Of a DNA stretch of 7,384 nt, positions 6,140 to 7,384 are shown piece after piece; position 1 is the stretch's first letter; the number at the start of each line of letters is the position of its first letter. Below the pieces are notes generated by a model. It was not told the origin of the DNA and did no database searches. It worked only from the letters and a program-made list of their open reading frames with translations. The stretch covers positions 16,162-23,545 of the forward strand of contig VIKJ01000053.1 of assembly GCA_008080615.1 (NCBI GenBank). The letters run 5' to 3'. The position numbers were made by a program, and so were the translations under genes. Source of the DNA: Chitinophagaceae bacterium. GTDB lineage: Bacteria > Bacteroidota > Bacteroidia > Chitinophagales > Chitinophagaceae.

Positions 6140-6503
6140 TTCAAAACTTAGGGATGCAAATGGAAATATAAATAATGTTGATGAAATGCCTATTCCTACT
6201 ATAGATCGACCAAAATTTACTTGGAAAAGAAATGTATTTAATGGATTAACCTTTTTATTAAATGATACTGCTGAAACTTTAGTAGATATCACTAATTTCA
6301 CTTTAGTGAATGGGAAGTGGACTGCAACTTTTGTAATTACAATTAAGGATTGGTTTGGTGTTGATACAAATGATGTAATCAATTATCAATATGGCTTTTT
6401 TGGAAGCGGATTTGCAGCTTGGTGGCTATTGCAACACAAAAGAGGTTATAAACCCGTTCAAACAGTGGTATCATTAGGAGTAACTTTATCTGGTAATTTA
6501 TAA
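6126..6503 (+). CDS. DUF3289-like C-terminal domain fragment
   Basis: The 125 residues from ATG 6126 contain SKLRDANGNINNVDEMPIP, then RPKF, NGLTFLLNDT, IKDWFGVDTNDV and AAWWLLQHKRGYKPV, ending LSGNL. The D-x-FG-x-D-x-x-D block and the 'WW-x-LQH-x-x-GY-x-P' block near the end match my memory of DUF3289, a family of unknown function. Full family members are, as I recall, roughly twice this length, so this is probably only the C-terminal half. There is no signal peptide. GTG 6117 is an alternative start. The frame overlaps the preceding lipoprotein-like frame by 14 bp. Removing one T from the ATTTAG at 6134-6139 would fuse the two into one protein of about 230 residues. G+C here is about 25-28%, clearly below the upstream genes. 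The next lipoprotein starts 4 bp after its stop. Confidence 0.55.
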   Translation: MSLFSSKLRDANGNINNVDEMPIPTIDRPKFTWKRNVFNGLTFLLNDTAETLVDITNFTLVNGKWTATFVITIKDWFGVDTNDVINYQYGFFGSGFAAWWLLQHKRGYKPVQTVVSLGVTLSGNL

Positions 6504-6507
6504 TTTT

Positions 6508-6951
6508 ATGAAAAATAGTTTATACGCAATAGCAGTTTTGTCATTTTTCCTTATTTCTTGTCGAAATACATATAAATCAATCTCAATAAAAAAAATTGAT
6601 CTGTATAATAAAGTTGATACAATGGGAATTTATAAAGGAAATCTTTTGACAAGAAAACATGATTATTTTTTAATTGAAAACTTTCATGACAAAGTAAAAG
6701 ATTCATTACAAATCTTTGAGTTTATTAAAAAGAATAATCGTCACAATGAATTTTATACATATTCTGTCTATTTATATAAAGAATCTAGTATTACCAATAT
6801 TAAAAAAATTAAGGAGGGGCCTGGAGAAATTACATATGAGTCTGATGAAAATGATTTACTATATACTATTATTTGGCAAAATAATAAATGTTGTATTCAT
6901 TCATACAAGGGAGAGAAAAAGGAATATGAAATTTGTAGAGATAGTTTGTAA
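6508..6951 (+). CDS. Unrecognised lipoprotein (147 residues)
   Basis: The protein begins MKNSLYAIAVLSFFLISC, a clear type II signal peptide with lipobox LISC and Cys18 as the lipidation site. R-N follows at +2/+3, with no Asp retention signal. The mature part is about 130 residues, rich in Lys, Ile, Tyr and Asn, and probably mostly beta. Three Cys lie near the end (CC in NNKCCIHSYKG and one in YEICRDSL). I recognise no family. The gene follows the DUF3289-like stop after 4 bp with no Shine-Dalgarno sequence, so it is probably cotranscribed or translationally coupled. The G+C of two counted lines is only 20-25%. A lipoprotein directly after a putative effector domain could be an immunity protein, but that rests on position alone. 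Confidence 0.78.
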   Translation: MKNSLYAIAVLSFFLISCRNTYKSISIKKIDLYNKVDTMGIYKGNLLTRKHDYFLIENFHDKVKDSLQIFEFIKKNNRHNEFYTYSVYLYKESSITNIKKIKEGPGEITYESDENDLLYTIIWQNNKCCIHSYKGEKKEYEICRDSL

Positions 6952-6974
6952 ATGATTTTGGTTAAAACTACTAT

Positions 6975-7340
6975 ATGAAAATATCCATATTTTTTTTTGC
7001 GATTTTACTTTCTTCATGCGCAATGGATTATTCATGTGATGCGGTAATTATGAATGAGTCTGGAAGTAAATTATTAATAAGTATTTTCTACAATAAAGAT
7101 AGTTTAGATAGAGCCCTTCGTTTATCTAAAAGCAATAAAAATTATCCGTTATTTTTAAAATACGAAGGAGAAAAGTTTGGTCAAGAATTTATAAGTGATA
7201 CATCAGCATTTGCAAATCATTTTCAAGTATCTAATAATACATCTGTTAATATTAACCATAATATTGGCGGAAGGTTTGTTGAGCCTGATTATAGTTTAAT
7301 TAAGAAAATTACTATTCAATACAACTGTAAGTTCAAGTAA
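6975..7340 (+). CDS. Unrecognised lipoprotein (121 residues)
   Basis: The signal peptide is MKISIFFFAILLSSC, with lipobox LLSSC and Cys15 as the lipidation site. The mature part is about 107 residues, contains further Cys at residue 21 and near the C-terminus (YNCKFK), and has many Asn, Ser and Ile. The two non-lipid Cys could form a disulfide in the periplasm or at the surface. I recognise no family. The FFF of the signal peptide is encoded by a T9 run (6990-6998). The gene lies 23 bp after the preceding lipoprotein, in the same direction and with the same low G+C, so it looks like the last gene of the same cassette within the window. The proteins differ in sequence and do not look like duplicates. 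Confidence 0.75.
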   Translation: MKISIFFFAILLSSCAMDYSCDAVIMNESGSKLLISIFYNKDSLDRALRLSKSNKNYPLFLKYEGEKFGQEFISDTSAFANHFQVSNNTSVNINHNIGGRFVEPDYSLIKKITIQYNCKFK

Positions 7341-7384
7341 TAAGTGCAATTTTTCCTTGTAGCACTTGATTAGGTGTTTGATAA

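Noticed and set aside
5828..6382. Long open frame (184 codons) on the minus strand spanning both the lipoprotein-like fragment and the DUF3289-like ORF
   Set aside because: The sense strand has a lipobox and recognisable domain motifs, and no family features are visible in the antisense product. It starts and ends inside other genes and has no sensible promoter context.
7342..7367. Inverted repeat AAGTGC/GCACTT after the last lipoprotein
   Set aside because: The stem is only 6 bp with a 14-nt loop and no T-run follows, so it is too weak to call a terminator.
1..7384. CRISPR arrays, tRNA or rRNA genes, insertion sequences and integrases
   Set aside because: No repeated spacer-like units, cloverleaf sequences, rRNA motifs, transposase motifs or terminal inverted repeats with target duplications were seen on reading both strands.

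Overview
The window looks like chromosomal DNA of a Bacteroidota bacterium, probably of the Chitinophagaceae or a near relative. This is inferred from the moderate-to-low G+C (about 40% in lines counted in the housekeeping part), short lipoprotein signal peptides with S/A-C lipoboxes, weak or absent Shine-Dalgarno sequences, and TAnnTTTG-type -7 promoter elements just upstream of start codons. The taxon was not tested by any search.

Bases 1-5634 are a compact, ordinary region. In order, it holds the 3' end of an Nramp-like metal transporter (+); mnmH/selU, the tRNA 2-selenouridine synthase (-); a SixA-like histidine phosphatase (+); an EamA-family transporter and a MurG-like glycosyltransferase, 3 bp apart (-); a pair of small genes encoding a 39-residue lipoprotein and a 79-residue unknown protein (+); a PLP-dependent class I/II aminotransferase (-); and a 61-residue, extremely basic protein with no acidic residues (+). 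Genes run divergently from short shared promoter gaps. They converge with small overlaps: 20 bp at 121-140, 14 bp at 1697-1710 and 4 bp at 4121-4124.

Bases 5635-5803 carry two hairpins, the second a perfect 17-bp stem followed by a T-run, and then a C10 tract.

Bases 5790-7340 are an accessory-looking module, all on the + strand. A lipoprotein-like fragment has no good start codon; a one-base change in the C10 tract would supply one. It runs out of frame into a 125-residue ORF resembling the C-terminal part of the DUF3289 family. Two unrecognised lipoproteins follow. G+C drops from roughly 38-40% to roughly 20-28% within about 20 bp of the point where the reading frame changes. I read this as a host lipoprotein gene whose 3' end was replaced by, or fused to, an imported AT-rich cassette. 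The cassette layout (C-terminal domain fragment followed closely by small lipoproteins) resembles effector/immunity modules, but that function is a hypothesis. This module is the part most worth following up.
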